A stretch of 64,000 nucleotides of DNA from Synechococcus sp. Nb3U1 (GCF_021533835.1 NZ_JAKFYQ010000001.1:1928427-1992426); one strand, 5' to 3'; positions 1 to 8,573 are shown, counted from the first letter of the stretch. The notes: generated by a model not told the origin, from the sequence alone. Translations and numbers: made by a program.

Positions 1-96
1 CAGGACTTGAGCAAACTGCGGCCCCAGCAGAGAGTTGACCGCGAGGGCAGCACTCAGTAGCAGCAGTGAGAGAGCTGTAATAACACGGCTATCCAT
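1..96 (-). CDS. Partial small membrane or secreted protein (N-terminus only)
   Basis: Only the first 32 codons lie in the window; the gene runs off the left edge. It starts at the ATG at 96-94, which overlaps the TAG stop of the upstream gene (ATGGATAG), so the two are probably translated together. The visible residues (MDSRVITALSLLLLSAALAV...) form one hydrophobic stretch typical of a signal peptide or membrane anchor. The family cannot be named from this fragment. Confidence 0.45.
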   Translation of the reverse strand, partial: MDSRVITALSLLLLSAALAVNSLLGPQFAQVL

Positions 97-1015
97 TGAG
101 AAGATGGGGTTTGACAATGGGGTGGTTGAGCAGGGTATCGAGGGTAATGAACTGGTTGAGGTGTCCTGCTCCAAGTGTGGGTAATCCCCGAATGGCAAGC
201 ACAGCTGTAGCACTGGCGATCGCAGCCGTGGTGCCATAGTCAGAATCTAGTTTCAGACAACGACCAGCCAGAACATTTCCATCTTGATCCAAGGCAACCG
301 CACCTACTTCAATCACCTCGGCTGCTGCCTTGTTCGCCTTTGCTTTGCTTTGGGCGATCGCCCGAGTTAGAAAGGAGTAGCCAGCCGGGAAAATCTGTCG
401 TACCCAGGCCAAGCCCCGAATCATGCGGTTCAGGTTGTCATTGTCAAAGCCGGTCACGAGACGAAGTTTGTCAGCAAAGGGTAAGAACACTAACTCCGGA
501 TTGGCAAAATCAAACAGTTCCCGACATGATGTCTGGGATTTCTGGGACTCGGGATAGGGGCGTTTGGCAAACTTACAGTCAGGGCTGGTCAGCAGATCCA
601 GCATCTCTAGGGTTCCCTGCTTACCCGACTTGCCAGACACACTCTGGAGCAAACTCACTTGTACACAGCTGGACTGGGGATATTCTTGCAATAGCTCACG
701 ACCCAGTAGTCCGGTTAGACCGGGCGCAAGTCCTGCCATCGCAATCAGGCAAAGGTTTTGCTGCCGGGCGACCTCATCTAGGGCCAGCATTGACCGAATC
801 AGATCAGGGTTAATCGTGACATCCACGACGTGACATCCATAACCCAGAGCCTCCCGATGTAAATGTACGTCGGTTAGAGGCGCGGTATTAATCACCGCAT
901 TCAAATCAGCGTCTGGAGTGTCAATAGCTACAGCCTCTACACCCTCTGCAACTTGCAATATTCCCACAATGGCCGAACCTAATCGACCGCGAGCGCCCAC
1001 AACCCCAATTTTCAT
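89..1015 (-). CDS. NAD(P)-binding saccharopine-dehydrogenase-like oxidoreductase
   Basis: A 308-residue protein beginning with a Rossmann dinucleotide-binding loop (GxxGxxG at residues 7-13). It resembles the saccharopine dehydrogenase / dihydrodipicolinate-reductase-like superfamily; the substrate is unknown. It lies just beyond the last visible attC, so it is either the first part of a thirteenth cassette whose own attC is off the window or the chromosomal gene flanking the array. It contains two GCGATCGC (HIP1) octamers (216-223 and 354-361) and no GGATCC, unlike the chromosome right of 16.7 kb, which hints at origin in another cyanobacterium. The ATG at 1015 is the natural start, about 70 bp left of the attC core. 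Confidence 0.6.
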   Translation of the reverse strand: MKIGVVGARGRLGSAIVGILQVAEGVEAVAIDTPDADLNAVINTAPLTDVHLHREALGYGCHVVDVTINPDLIRSMLALDEVARQQNLCLIAMAGLAPGLTGLLGRELLQEYPQSSCVQVSLLQSVSGKSGKQGTLEMLDLLTSPDCKFAKRPYPESQKSQTSCRELFDFANPELVFLPFADKLRLVTGFDNDNLNRMIRGLAWVRQIFPAGYSFLTRAIAQSKAKANKAAAEVIEVGAVALDQDGNVLAGRCLKLDSDYGTTAAIASATAVLAIRGLPTLGAGHLNQFITLDTLLNHPIVKPHLLNG

Positions 1016-1084
1016 GGTGGCTCAACAGAATGGTTTATGTTTCTAGTTTGTTCCATATAGCCCAACATGAGCAAAAAGTTAGCG

Positions 1085-1170
1085 GCATAACGGTGAAGTT
1101 GTGCGGCGGCAGATAAGCTTGAACTCTCACCAATAACCTCTGTACCGTCCGCACCAACGCAGTGTTAGCT
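1085..1170 (-). other. attC site of cassette 12 (restriction-modification)
   Basis: On the minus strand the site runs from R'' AGCTAAC (1170-1164) to R' GTTATGC (1091-1085), 86 bp. The inner arms are imperfectly complementary (GTTGTGCGGC near 1098 with GTCCGCACCAAC near 1147). It is the last attC visible before the left edge. Confidence 0.85.
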
Positions 1171-1200
1171 GGCTGGCGCTACGACCAAATTATGCTTAGT

Positions 1201-1894
1201 CTAATCACTATGATTGAGCCAAAATTCCCTTACTCTGCCAAAGTGGGTTAACCGCTCCTCGATCTTAGCAATCTCTCGCGGATAGAACTCTGCTAAGGTG
1301 TCGCACAGTTCTAGCATCCATTGCTTACGTGAGTACCCAGGGTTGACGGTTATCACATTTGAGTTAGCAATCTGAATTTGCCCCCATCCCAAGGCTCCAA
1401 TTGTTAAGCAGTCCCACCCTAGAAACTCTATTGGCGCAAACGTTACTCTTTCAACTTCAACGCGGGTTCCCTCAACATCATACGCAACCATTAGAACCGC
1501 AAAGACGTTCTTATCTGACTCGTAGAAACGAGTGAGCCGCTCTACAGAAGTTAAATTCGGCATATTAATCTACAGAAGTTAAATTCGGCATATTAAATTT
1601 TGTGCTCAGCCTGTGTGTTTTTACATCAATGACGTAATAAAAGCCGTTGTCATCCTCGAAAGCCAGATCAGCCATTGCTCTTCGGGCAAAGTTTGCTGAG
1701 TAGTTTTTACAAATTTCTTCGCCGAGCACTTGCTGTAGATTGCTGCCAAGAACATCCTGAATAGCATCACCAACTGCCCTTGGACTGTTTGCAGTAGATG
1801 CGGACAAGTAATCTTCTTGAGAATTCAGAAATTCTCTAATAGCTTCTTGGACTTCACCAAACTTGTCGCTGTAGAAAATCTGACTCTTTTCCAT
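1201..1894 (-). pseudogene. Type II restriction endonuclease, frameshifted by a 28-bp tandem duplication
   Basis: Two minus-strand reading frames, 1565-1894 (109 aa) and 1201-1563 (120 aa), are halves of one gene. The first ends ...NMPNLTSVD-stop and the second begins MPNLTSVERL; the repeated residues come from an exact 28-bp tandem duplication (1541-1568 and 1569-1596). Removing one copy restores an uninterrupted 221-residue protein. A PD-(D/E)xK-type nuclease pattern is visible: D76 followed by D90-V-K92. The gene follows the DNA methyltransferase with 5 bp between them, the usual layout of a type II restriction-modification pair. As read, the nuclease is split after its catalytic motif and is probably inactive. 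The recognition sequence cannot be inferred. Confidence 0.75.
1541..1596. repeat. 28-bp perfect tandem duplication inside the endonuclease gene
   Basis: Two adjacent identical copies (1541-1568, 1569-1596), each beginning TCTACAGAAG and ending GGCATATTAA. Because 28 is not a multiple of three, the duplication shifts the frame and brings in a TAA stop. It looks like a recent slippage event, since the copies have not diverged. Confidence 0.95.
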
Positions 1895-1899
1895 CAGGA

Positions 1900-2976
1900 T
1901 TACGGTTCCGCTAAAAGAAATAAATCTTGCTGCTGAGCTACTTTGCCATTGCGGGAATTACGCTTCTTGTCAATAGAGCGTACCTGTTCATTCAGCGTGT
2001 TTCTTTCCCAAAACACCCCTTCAGAGTAGCCCTGAATCGAAGACTCGATTTCAGCAATCTCAAGGCGCTTCTCAACTAAACAAGCGTACATTTCGTCAAG
2101 CTCTACACCAAAATATTGCCTGCCTAATTTCTTGGCAACTACAGATGTTGTTCCTGAGCCAAGAAAAGGATCAAAAACAACATCCCCAGGATTAGAACTT
2201 GCAAGAACGGCTTTAGCAACCAACTTTTCTAGCTTTTGAGTTGGATGATCTGTGTTCTCTGGCATTGACCAAAAAGGAATTGTTAAATCTGTCCACAGAT
2301 TAGAAGGATGAGTAAGACGATAGTTGCCTTTTTCTGTCATGTCCCAATCTTTCGGGGTGCCATTCACAGTGTAAGGAGCTATTACTTTCCGTTTTAGTTT
2401 GACTGCATCTACGTTAAAAGTATATGCATCAGAAACTGTGCAAAACCAGATATCCTCTGATGAGTTCTTCCAGTTTTTGCTGGCTCCTCGCCCTTTTTCC
2501 CGTTCCCATGTAATACGGTTACGAACCTGAAAACGATTTTTAACTGCCTCGAACACAGCGGGCGAAGACTGCCAATCACAGCATATATAAATCGAAGAGG
2601 TAGGCTTTAAAATTCCTTCAAGACCGGCTAAAAATGCATCTAGCCAATCTGTATAAGTCTCTAAATCTTTTTTCTTAAAACTGCTAGAGTTAAATGTTTT
2701 ATTGAGATTATAAGGTGGATCAATAAACAGCAAATCAACAGATTGCTTTGGCAGGAAATCCATTACTTGAAACAAGTCCTGGTTAATCGTGCGGTTGAGT
2801 ACTTCTTGCAAGCCCATAGGCTTATCTAACCGCAACAATCGCTGTTTATATTTTGCTTCTTCCCCGTCCTTCAGAGTAATTGTCCTATTTCGAGGGGCGC
2901 GTTCCTTATTTTCCAACATAGTTAACCATGAGTCAGGAGTAGAAACTATAAACGCACTAACCCAAGGATAGTACAT
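1900..2976 (-). CDS. Type II DNA methyltransferase (beta-class, N6-adenine or N4-cytosine)
   Basis: A 358-residue DNA methyltransferase of the N6_N4_Mtase family. The catalytic motif IV DPPYN (residues 86-90) precedes the SAM-binding motif I DPFLGSGTT (269-277), with HPTQK just before it; this order defines the beta class, and DPPY most often goes with N6-adenine methylation. It is the first gene of cassette 12 and stops 5 bp before the endonuclease start. With the nuclease broken, it may now act as a solitary methyltransferase. The ATG at 2976 gives the longest form; the ATG at 2919 (MLENKER...) is an alternative, and neither has a clear Shine-Dalgarno sequence. Confidence 0.88.
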   Translation of the reverse strand: MYYPWVSAFIVSTPDSWLTMLENKERAPRNRTITLKDGEEAKYKQRLLRLDKPMGLQEVLNRTINQDLFQVMDFLPKQSVDLLFIDPPYNLNKTFNSSSFKKKDLETYTDWLDAFLAGLEGILKPTSSIYICCDWQSSPAVFEAVKNRFQVRNRITWEREKGRGASKNWKNSSEDIWFCTVSDAYTFNVDAVKLKRKVIAPYTVNGTPKDWDMTEKGNYRLTHPSNLWTDLTIPFWSMPENTDHPTQKLEKLVAKAVLASSNPGDVVFDPFLGSGTTSVVAKKLGRQYFGVELDEMYACLVEKRLEIAEIESSIQGYSEGVFWERNTLNEQVRSIDKKRNSRNGKVAQQQDLFLLAEP

Positions 2977-3130
2977 TTGTAGGATTGAGCAATTGACCCC
3001 TTAGCTTACCAGATTTTGGAAATATGGCTTCATAGCCTTATAACTTTTTCGGTTTGAGTATGCCCGATACTTGTAACTTCTGATACCCGCAAGTGATTAT
3101 TCGGTAATGCCACCACCCAGGAACGAAGCC

Positions 3131-3217
3131 AGCTAACGTTCGCGCTCACCGGACGCAGATAAACTTTGCAACCAACCGACAGTACTGAGTCGTTCCGGTG
3201 CAGCGCGGTTGTTATGC
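3131..3217 (-). other. attC site of cassette 11 (NTF2-like)
   Basis: R'' GCATAAC (minus strand, 3217-3211) and R' GTTAGCT (3137-3131), 87 bp. The arms CGCGCTCACCGGA and TCCGGTGCAGCGCG pair imperfectly. It closely resembles the attC at 11771-11858. Confidence 0.9.
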
Positions 3218-3221
3218 GGCA

Positions 3222-3626
3222 CTAGGTCATTGAAATCACTGGGTAATTATAACTTTCCTTGACGACTAAACCATCTTTCCAATAACCGATCGAAAGTTGA
3301 TTGCTTTTGTTATCAATGATCTGTTCACCATATCTAATGGTGAAATCGTTGTACCAATTGGAAACTACAACGAAGTCATAACTGTGATCGGCTGAGACTG
3401 CAATATCTTGACTAATCAATCTAGACTCTCTAAACTCGACCAACATTTCGTTGAAAAAGATAGCTCTTCCTTGGCGGCAGGCTTCTTTCCCTGTGGTGAT
3501 CGTACCGTCGCCTTCAATCATCACAGTATCCTCAGCATAGTATTTTTCCAAGGCTACTGATGTTTGAAACGTAACAACTAAATTGTTAATGTCTGCCAAC
3601 GCGGCTTGTAGTTCTTCAATCGTCAT
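3222..3626 (-). CDS. NTF2/SnoaL-like small protein (integron cassette)
   Basis: A 134-residue soluble protein starting at the ATG at 3626 (MTIEELQAAL). The sequence pattern, an N-terminal helix followed by alternating beta-strand segments with GDGTITTGKEA, fits the NTF2-like / SnoaL / DUF4440 fold; no catalytic activity can be assigned. The same frame stays open far upstream into the next cassette, but that extension crosses the attC at 3733-3792 and is not coding. It is the only gene of cassette 11. Confidence 0.65.
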   Translation of the reverse strand: MTIEELQAALADINNLVVTFQTSVALEKYYAEDTVMIEGDGTITTGKEACRQGRAIFFNEMLVEFRESRLISQDIAVSADHSYDFVVVSNWYNDFTIRYGEQIIDNKSNQLSIGYWKDGLVVKESYNYPVISMT

Positions 3627-3732
3627 AAGTAAAATAGTAAGGTTTTGGGAATTCAGAGCAAATTTTAGCCTACTGTGTACAATCGCGTCCCACAAATAAT
3701 ACTCCGATTGCGCCCTAGCTGTAATCGAAGCT

Positions 3733-3792
3733 GCATAACGCTCAGCATCAGCGGCGGCGTGCAGCGCCGTCCGCTGCAACCGTTTGTTGGGC
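3733..3792 (-). other. attC site of cassette 10 (NurA-HerA-methyltransferase)
   Basis: A short 60-bp site: R'' GCCCAAC (3792-3786, minus strand) and R' GTTATGC (3739-3733), with strongly complementary arms (CAGCGGCGGC / GCCGTCCGCTG). Its R'' differs by one base from the complement of the cassette start core GTTAGGC at 8243-8237, the only mismatch in the array. Confidence 0.85.
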
Positions 3793-3831
3793 GTCGCTGT
3801 CCCGGATTTATGCCCACCGCACCGATGAGAG

Positions 3832-4938
3832 CTAGTGACGGATCGCCCATACGTCATACTCGACCATCGGTTTGGACTTGATGCGCAGGAAGGCATCCGC
3901 CTGGCGCTTGCCTTCTGTGGCAGACCCGGCCTCCCTGATGGTGGTGATGCGCCAGCCGCTGTCACTGAGGGAGCTCTTGATGAGGTCGAGCGGGTCGGCG
4001 CGCCTGCCTGTGATGCCGCCGAACCGGATGACCATCTTGGCATCTTCCGCGCACACGTTCTCCGCGTTGCGCCATACCTGACGCAGATCGGCCGCAAAGT
4101 CCTCAGGGCTCGAATGAACGACCTGATCGCGGTTGGTGTAGTCGACAGCGTCGGGGCCGCCGACGAACCAGTTGCGAAGCCACTGGTCGGGGATGTAGGT
4201 GCGCATACCATAGTACGGGGGTGAGGTGATCACCCAGTCGAACCGAGTGTCCGGGTTTTCAGGTTGGAGCGCCTCGGCCTCCCGGCTGTCCGCCAATCGC
4301 ACGGCTCCCGTGATGTCGAAAAACGTTCCGTAGTAGCGTTTCGCCCGCCGTTCAATCACGGCCAAGACATCGATAGGCTCAGGCACAAGCCCTCGCTCCT
4401 GCCAGAAGCGTGTCGCATAGGCAGGCTTAGGGGCGTAGGTGCGGGGGCATTGGTTGGAGAAGTAGCTCGGGAAGGTCTTCTGCTTCGGGCCATGCAGCGC
4501 ACCCAGGACGATGCCGCGGAGTGCGATGCGGGCGTCCGTGGTGCAGTCCTCCAGAAATGCCTCCCGGAATCGACACAGCGCGTCCAGCACTGTCGGGTGA
4601 AAGCACAAGCGCCAAAACTCACCCGTCGGGATATGACGCGCCTCACGTTCGGTCAGAATCTTGCGTGCTTCGGCAAGGATGTCATCAACGGTGGCCGTCG
4701 CGAGCTTGGATGCCGTAATAGCTACGGCAACGGGGCTGGAATCTACCCCAAGGGAGCGGAGGCCGACAAGTCGTGTAGTGAAATTGGTGGTGCCCCGGCC
4801 GCAGAATGGATCCAGCACGACCTGGCCAGCCCGAGCATGCTGCTTAAGAATGCCAAGCGGGAAATCCAGCGGGAACATCGTGAAGTACGGACAAATCCCA
4901 TTCAAGACAGCATCTATACGCTCGGGGTTAACGGTCAT
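3832..4938 (-). CDS. DNA methyltransferase of the NurA-HerA cassette
   Basis: A DNA methyltransferase of 368 residues if it starts at the ATG at 4938. That start overlaps the HerA stop as ATGA and is preferred to the GTG at 4992 or the ATG at 4956, both inside herA. The SAM-binding motif I DPFCGRGTT (residues 43-51) precedes the catalytic motif TSPPY (238-242). S-P-P-Y is most often seen in N4-cytosine enzymes, but adenine cannot be excluded. It is the third gene of a NurA-HerA-methyltransferase cassette and is GC-rich like its two partners. A self/non-self marking role for the linked HerA-NurA pair is an inference from context. Confidence 0.82.
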   Translation of the reverse strand: MTVNPERIDAVLNGICPYFTMFPLDFPLGILKQHARAGQVVLDPFCGRGTTNFTTRLVGLRSLGVDSSPVAVAITASKLATATVDDILAEARKILTEREARHIPTGEFWRLCFHPTVLDALCRFREAFLEDCTTDARIALRGIVLGALHGPKQKTFPSYFSNQCPRTYAPKPAYATRFWQERGLVPEPIDVLAVIERRAKRYYGTFFDITGAVRLADSREAEALQPENPDTRFDWVITSPPYYGMRTYIPDQWLRNWFVGGPDAVDYTNRDQVVHSSPEDFAADLRQVWRNAENVCAEDAKMVIRFGGITGRRADPLDLIKSSLSDSGWRITTIREAGSATEGKRQADAFLRIKSKPMVEYDVWAIRH

Positions 4939-7049
4939 TTCCTGACTCTTATCCATGTTTTCCCGGTACTCGGTTTCTTGAAAGTCTCCCACGCCGTAGA
5001 TTGTTGTCCGAACACAGCGCTCATCGCCTTCGACACCAGGTTGTAAGCAAACTGACGACGGTCATCCAAGTGTTCTGGCAAGTGATCCATTAGAAACTGC
5101 TGAACCCCATACCACGGTATGCCATTCTGCGCTTCGAGTTTCTGACGAAGATCGTCATTTTGCCTGAAAGCCTCAATGGCGGCCTGCTCGATGGCCGCCA
5201 TAACATCCATTGACTCGGTTTCTGTGGCTTCCGTTTCTTCGGGAAACAAACTGCTTACGTCCGGGGCTTCAGGAATTCTGGCTGTCGTCGTAGTCTGCCC
5301 CGCCATTGCAAATTTGCTGCACAGCGTTTGTGCGTAGGTGTGACCGGCGGGTTGGTTGTAGCCAGGGTCCCGCAACGAGAACATCTTCTCGAACGACAGG
5401 GCGCGAAGGCTGACCGGATAGGGCTTGCCTCCAACAGAACTCCAAAATACACCTTGCCCCGGGATGGGCTCGTTGAGCAGCGAGCTCAACAAGTCATCAC
5501 TGAAATGGGCATTGGCCCGCTTCAAGGACGTGAGATCCGCCGCTGACAGCAGGTGGAAGATGAACCAGTTGTCGCCCTGGCTGAGGATCTCGACAGGAAT
5601 ACTGCCCGGCTGCTGGGTAATCAGCAGCGCGCCGAGATCGTACTTGCGACCTTCCTTCACCCAGGCGATATAGGGCTCGGCCGCTGGTGCGTTCTCGTTC
5701 AGTACAGACTGCGCTTCTTCGACGACAGCGATCGTTGGGATCGTCTTTGGATCGGCTGCCGTGAATTCCTGCTGGTTGCGGTCGAAGATCCGGCGCAGGA
5801 TCAGGCCGGAGAGCACCAGGGATTGACCGCCACGCATCTGGGAGACGTCGATGACGCACAGTTTCCCTTCGGAGAGCGCATGAACCAGCATGTCCATGAG
5901 CTGACTGCTCTTGTCATGCAGCATCTTCACGATGGCCGTCATGTTGCCTCTGGCCGCTAGGGCCTCAGCCTCCTGCCGCTGAGGATTGAGATCGAGCAGT
6001 CGGCAAATATCGTCAAGCGGCGTAGTGTTGCCGTTGGTGTCGATCAGATTGACCAACGACTCCCACCGGTCTTGCGGAAGCCCGCGCAGCTTCCGAACGT
6101 TCTGCTGCTCCTGGCGTTCTGGTCCGAGCGCGATCGAAATCACGTCTCCTAGGCGTAGGCGGCGAATATCCAGCTTGATGCCGCCAGCCACGAACGATTG
6201 ATAGAAGGGGCTCGGATTTTTCCTGTCGGTGAAGACGACGAGCTTGTCCTCAAGAGCAGGGACGTCGCAAAGGCCGGGGCGACCCTTGTCGTCAGGCCAG
6301 AAATACTCGCCATCAGGGTCGAAGATCACCGTGCCCACGGGCACCTGCTTGCCGGCGCGCTTGGTGACGAAGGGCGTCGTCTCGTAGAGTTTCGAGAAGA
6401 GCAGCTTGTTGAGATTGGATTTGCCGAAGCCCGCTCTGGCAAAGATGAAGCTGCGGCGAGACACCAGCGACTCGATCGGAAAGCGGACCAAGACCTCCGG
6501 GGCAACCACCTGCATCCATTCCTGCGACTGGAATGACTTGCTGCCCGTGGCATAGATGTACTCGCCAAAGGCCAGATGGCCGATGGGAGCGCCGTCAATG
6601 TTGTGACCGGCGATCTCGCGCAGCACCTCGTCATTTGGAAAGGCTACCTTGCTACCGACATGGGGGAGCCGGCGATGCGAAGGGACGAAGGTCAGCCCCT
6701 TCCCATTCTTGCGCAACACGCCCAACACACGGATGTTGACCCGGTACTTGAGATACTGCTCGCGCAGGTCTTCGGGGATCGGCCGGTCTTCGCGGACCGC
6801 GCGGATGTTGAACTCCTCGCCGGAGCCGAAGGACAGCTTGCCCTCCGAGGAGAAAGAGGCGATGCGGCCCAACACCGCCTCATCGGGCGTCTCCAATTGG
6901 ACGAGGAGGAACTGCCCGTGCATCGGGATGTTCTGGAACTCGTTCCGGTACGGCAACACGAGGTCGGCGTGGAACTCCATGCCTCCTTGCTGGAAGCCCC
7001 GGAAGATGCCAACGACCTGTTCCCTGGGAAAGAGTTGGATTTCTGCCAT
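4935..7049 (-). CDS. HerA-family hexameric ATPase/DNA translocase
   Basis: A 704-residue HerA/FtsK-superfamily ATPase. An N-terminal region compatible with the HAS-barrel is followed by Walker A ARAGFGKS (residues 204-211), a DPDGEYFW segment (244-251) characteristic of HerA, and Walker B AVVEEAQ (441-447) with paired glutamates. HerA pumps DNA and acts with the nuclease NurA in archaeal end resection and in several bacterial anti-phage systems. Here nurA lies 11 bp upstream and a DNA methyltransferase overlaps the 3' end by 4 bp, so the three are probably co-expressed. Base composition is GC-rich compared with neighbouring cassettes, pointing to a different donor. Confidence 0.88.
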   Translation of the reverse strand: MAEIQLFPREQVVGIFRGFQQGGMEFHADLVLPYRNEFQNIPMHGQFLLVQLETPDEAVLGRIASFSSEGKLSFGSGEEFNIRAVREDRPIPEDLREQYLKYRVNIRVLGVLRKNGKGLTFVPSHRRLPHVGSKVAFPNDEVLREIAGHNIDGAPIGHLAFGEYIYATGSKSFQSQEWMQVVAPEVLVRFPIESLVSRRSFIFARAGFGKSNLNKLLFSKLYETTPFVTKRAGKQVPVGTVIFDPDGEYFWPDDKGRPGLCDVPALEDKLVVFTDRKNPSPFYQSFVAGGIKLDIRRLRLGDVISIALGPERQEQQNVRKLRGLPQDRWESLVNLIDTNGNTTPLDDICRLLDLNPQRQEAEALAARGNMTAIVKMLHDKSSQLMDMLVHALSEGKLCVIDVSQMRGGQSLVLSGLILRRIFDRNQQEFTAADPKTIPTIAVVEEAQSVLNENAPAAEPYIAWVKEGRKYDLGALLITQQPGSIPVEILSQGDNWFIFHLLSAADLTSLKRANAHFSDDLLSSLLNEPIPGQGVFWSSVGGKPYPVSLRALSFEKMFSLRDPGYNQPAGHTYAQTLCSKFAMAGQTTTTARIPEAPDVSSLFPEETEATETESMDVMAAIEQAAIEAFRQNDDLRQKLEAQNGIPWYGVQQFLMDHLPEHLDDRRQFAYNLVSKAMSAVFGQQSTAWETFKKPSTGKTWIRVRK

Positions 7050-7060
7050 GTTGTGCTCCC

Positions 7061-8203
7061 TTATCCGTACCGGCGTTGCGCCGGGTCGGCATCCTGAAGC
7101 TGAAATGCGTCCAAGGTCCCCGCGTCGCCGCCGAGACTTGATCGGACGCCTTCGTAGATGAAGTCCTGCAGGATGTCGAAATCGAAATCGACCAGGGCCG
7201 CGTTTTCATGTGCCTTTTGCAGGCAACGCGGATAGTGCGGCACCGGGAAGCCGTTGATCGCGTCGGCGAGCATCGAACCGAGGATGGCTTGAGCCTCGCT
7301 AACTTGTGGAACAAAGATATCCACCGGCCACACGGGGTCGCGTCGGTGCGACCCGAACTTCACTAAAAACATCTTGCCGCCGACGAACTTGTTGATCTCC
7401 CCACCCTCACCAGCGCGGTCATCGCCTCGGGCGAATTCCAACCACACGTAGGCTTTCTCCTCTACTTCGCGTGGCACCTCTACATAGGCGGGATAGTCGG
7501 TCTGAAGAACGCCTTCCAACGCCATTGCCAAGCGGTATCGGGACAGCACCTTGCTGTGCTTGGCCACACCAGCGAGATACACGCGACGACGGCTCTTGCT
7601 CCACTGTGCTTTGATGCGCTCCTCAATACCTTGGAGCAGTCGCTGGAACAGGTCCTTGGCGAAAACCTTGCTGCGCAGTAGGCCGTCACAAATGATGAGT
7701 GTGTCGGTACCGTAGTCCTTTCCGAGTATTTTGAACAAGATGGCCCACTCGACTAGCTCCCGGTAGACCTGCACCCAGCTGGGAGACACAGGCTTGTTTT
7801 TTTCTGGTCGTGGGAAGACGGGAGAAAGGTTTTGAAGGGATGCTACGTCCAAGTACGCCATCATCTCGCCCAGTGCCGTGCGAGGTGTTCCATCAGGCTC
7901 GAATTGGCGATTGTCGAGCTTGTCGATGGGTGTCGTCGGCGAGACCGCCTCCAGGCAGTACTCGTTGTTGCTGCTGTCCACCACCCTGACCAGCTGTATG
8001 AGGAAGGGATCGAACTGGAGCTGGTTGTTGCCGCCATCGGTGGCGACCAGCGAGATCGACGTCGTGGCACGTGGTTGGATGCGGCGTGTGGCGCTCTTCA
8101 GGGGGCGAATCTCTTCCCGCAGTGCATCCAGCACCCATTGGTCGGTGCCGATGCAGTCTGCGATTGCCTCCCTCAGTTGGGCTTGGCTTGCCGGGTCGAT
8201 CAT
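7061..8203 (-). CDS. NurA-domain nuclease
   Basis: A 380-residue protein with NurA-family features: an aspartate motif near the N-terminus (VATDGGNNQ, D56), a second one (TLIICDGLL, D173) and the downstream GVAKHSK segment (about 212-218). NurA is an RNase-H-like, metal-dependent 5'-3' exonuclease/endonuclease loaded on DNA by HerA. It is the first gene of cassette 10, starting about 35 bp after the attC core at 8237-8243. It probably forms a complex with the following HerA. Confidence 0.8.
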   Translation of the reverse strand: MIDPASQAQLREAIADCIGTDQWVLDALREEIRPLKSATRRIQPRATTSISLVATDGGNNQLQFDPFLIQLVRVVDSSNNEYCLEAVSPTTPIDKLDNRQFEPDGTPRTALGEMMAYLDVASLQNLSPVFPRPEKNKPVSPSWVQVYRELVEWAILFKILGKDYGTDTLIICDGLLRSKVFAKDLFQRLLQGIEERIKAQWSKSRRRVYLAGVAKHSKVLSRYRLAMALEGVLQTDYPAYVEVPREVEEKAYVWLEFARGDDRAGEGGEINKFVGGKMFLVKFGSHRRDPVWPVDIFVPQVSEAQAILGSMLADAINGFPVPHYPRCLQKAHENAALVDFDFDILQDFIYEGVRSSLGGDAGTLDAFQLQDADPAQRRYG

Positions 8204-8236
8204 CTTCCAAGACCTCTCGGTCGGTCAGATAGTGAC

Positions 8237-8323
8237 GCCTAACGGCTCAAATCAGCGGCAGCAGATAACTCTGAACTCAGCAGCAACGGCTTTCAACCGT
8301 CCGCTGCATTTGAATTGTTGTGC
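8237..8323 (-). other. attC site of cassette 9
   Basis: R'' GCACAAC (8323-8317, minus strand) and R' GTTAGGC (8243-8237), 87 bp, with arms CAGCGGCAGC / CCGTCCGCTG. The R'' is the exact complement of the cassette 9 start core at 8910-8916. Confidence 0.87.
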
Positions 8324-8334
8324 CGCTGTCGCTA

Positions 8335-8571
8335 CTAGCTCACTGACAACAACACCTCTTCTACAGGCTTTGGCACTTCGATCGGGTAAAACCGATTTGC
8401 AGAAAAAGCGTAATCCTCACCGCTTTCATCAATCACCCGAACTAACCCGTTTGCTTTTGCTTCCTCATCAGCAACCACTCGGTATATTTTGCCAACCTCC
8501 AATGAAGCTTCATAGCCCTCATTGTTCAGGCACACCGCAAACTGATTTGATTGGATTTGCTCGGCTTTCAT
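8335..8571 (-). CDS. Small hypothetical protein (integron cassette)
   Basis: A 78-residue acidic soluble protein (MKAEQIQSNQ...) taken from the ATG at 8571; a TTG at 8577 would overlap the preceding stop as TTGA. No domain is recognised. It is the second gene of cassette 9 and is probably translationally coupled to the gene before it. Confidence 0.6.
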   Translation of the reverse strand: MKAEQIQSNQFAVCLNNEGYEASLEVGKIYRVVADEEAKANGLVRVIDESGEDYAFSANRFYPIEVPKPVEEVLLSVS

Positions 8572-8573
8572 AG

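Noticed and set aside
3222-4211. A 329-codon minus-strand frame spanning two cassettes
   Set aside because: Its upstream two thirds antiparallel or shift-overlap the methyltransferase gene and it crosses the attC at 3733-3792; only the last 134 codons from the ATG at 3626 look like protein.
3835-7161. Long plus-strand frames opposite the methyltransferase, herA and nurA
   Set aside because: High GC content creates long open frames on the opposite strand; they lack family motifs, whereas the minus-strand proteins have Walker, TSPPY and NurA motifs.
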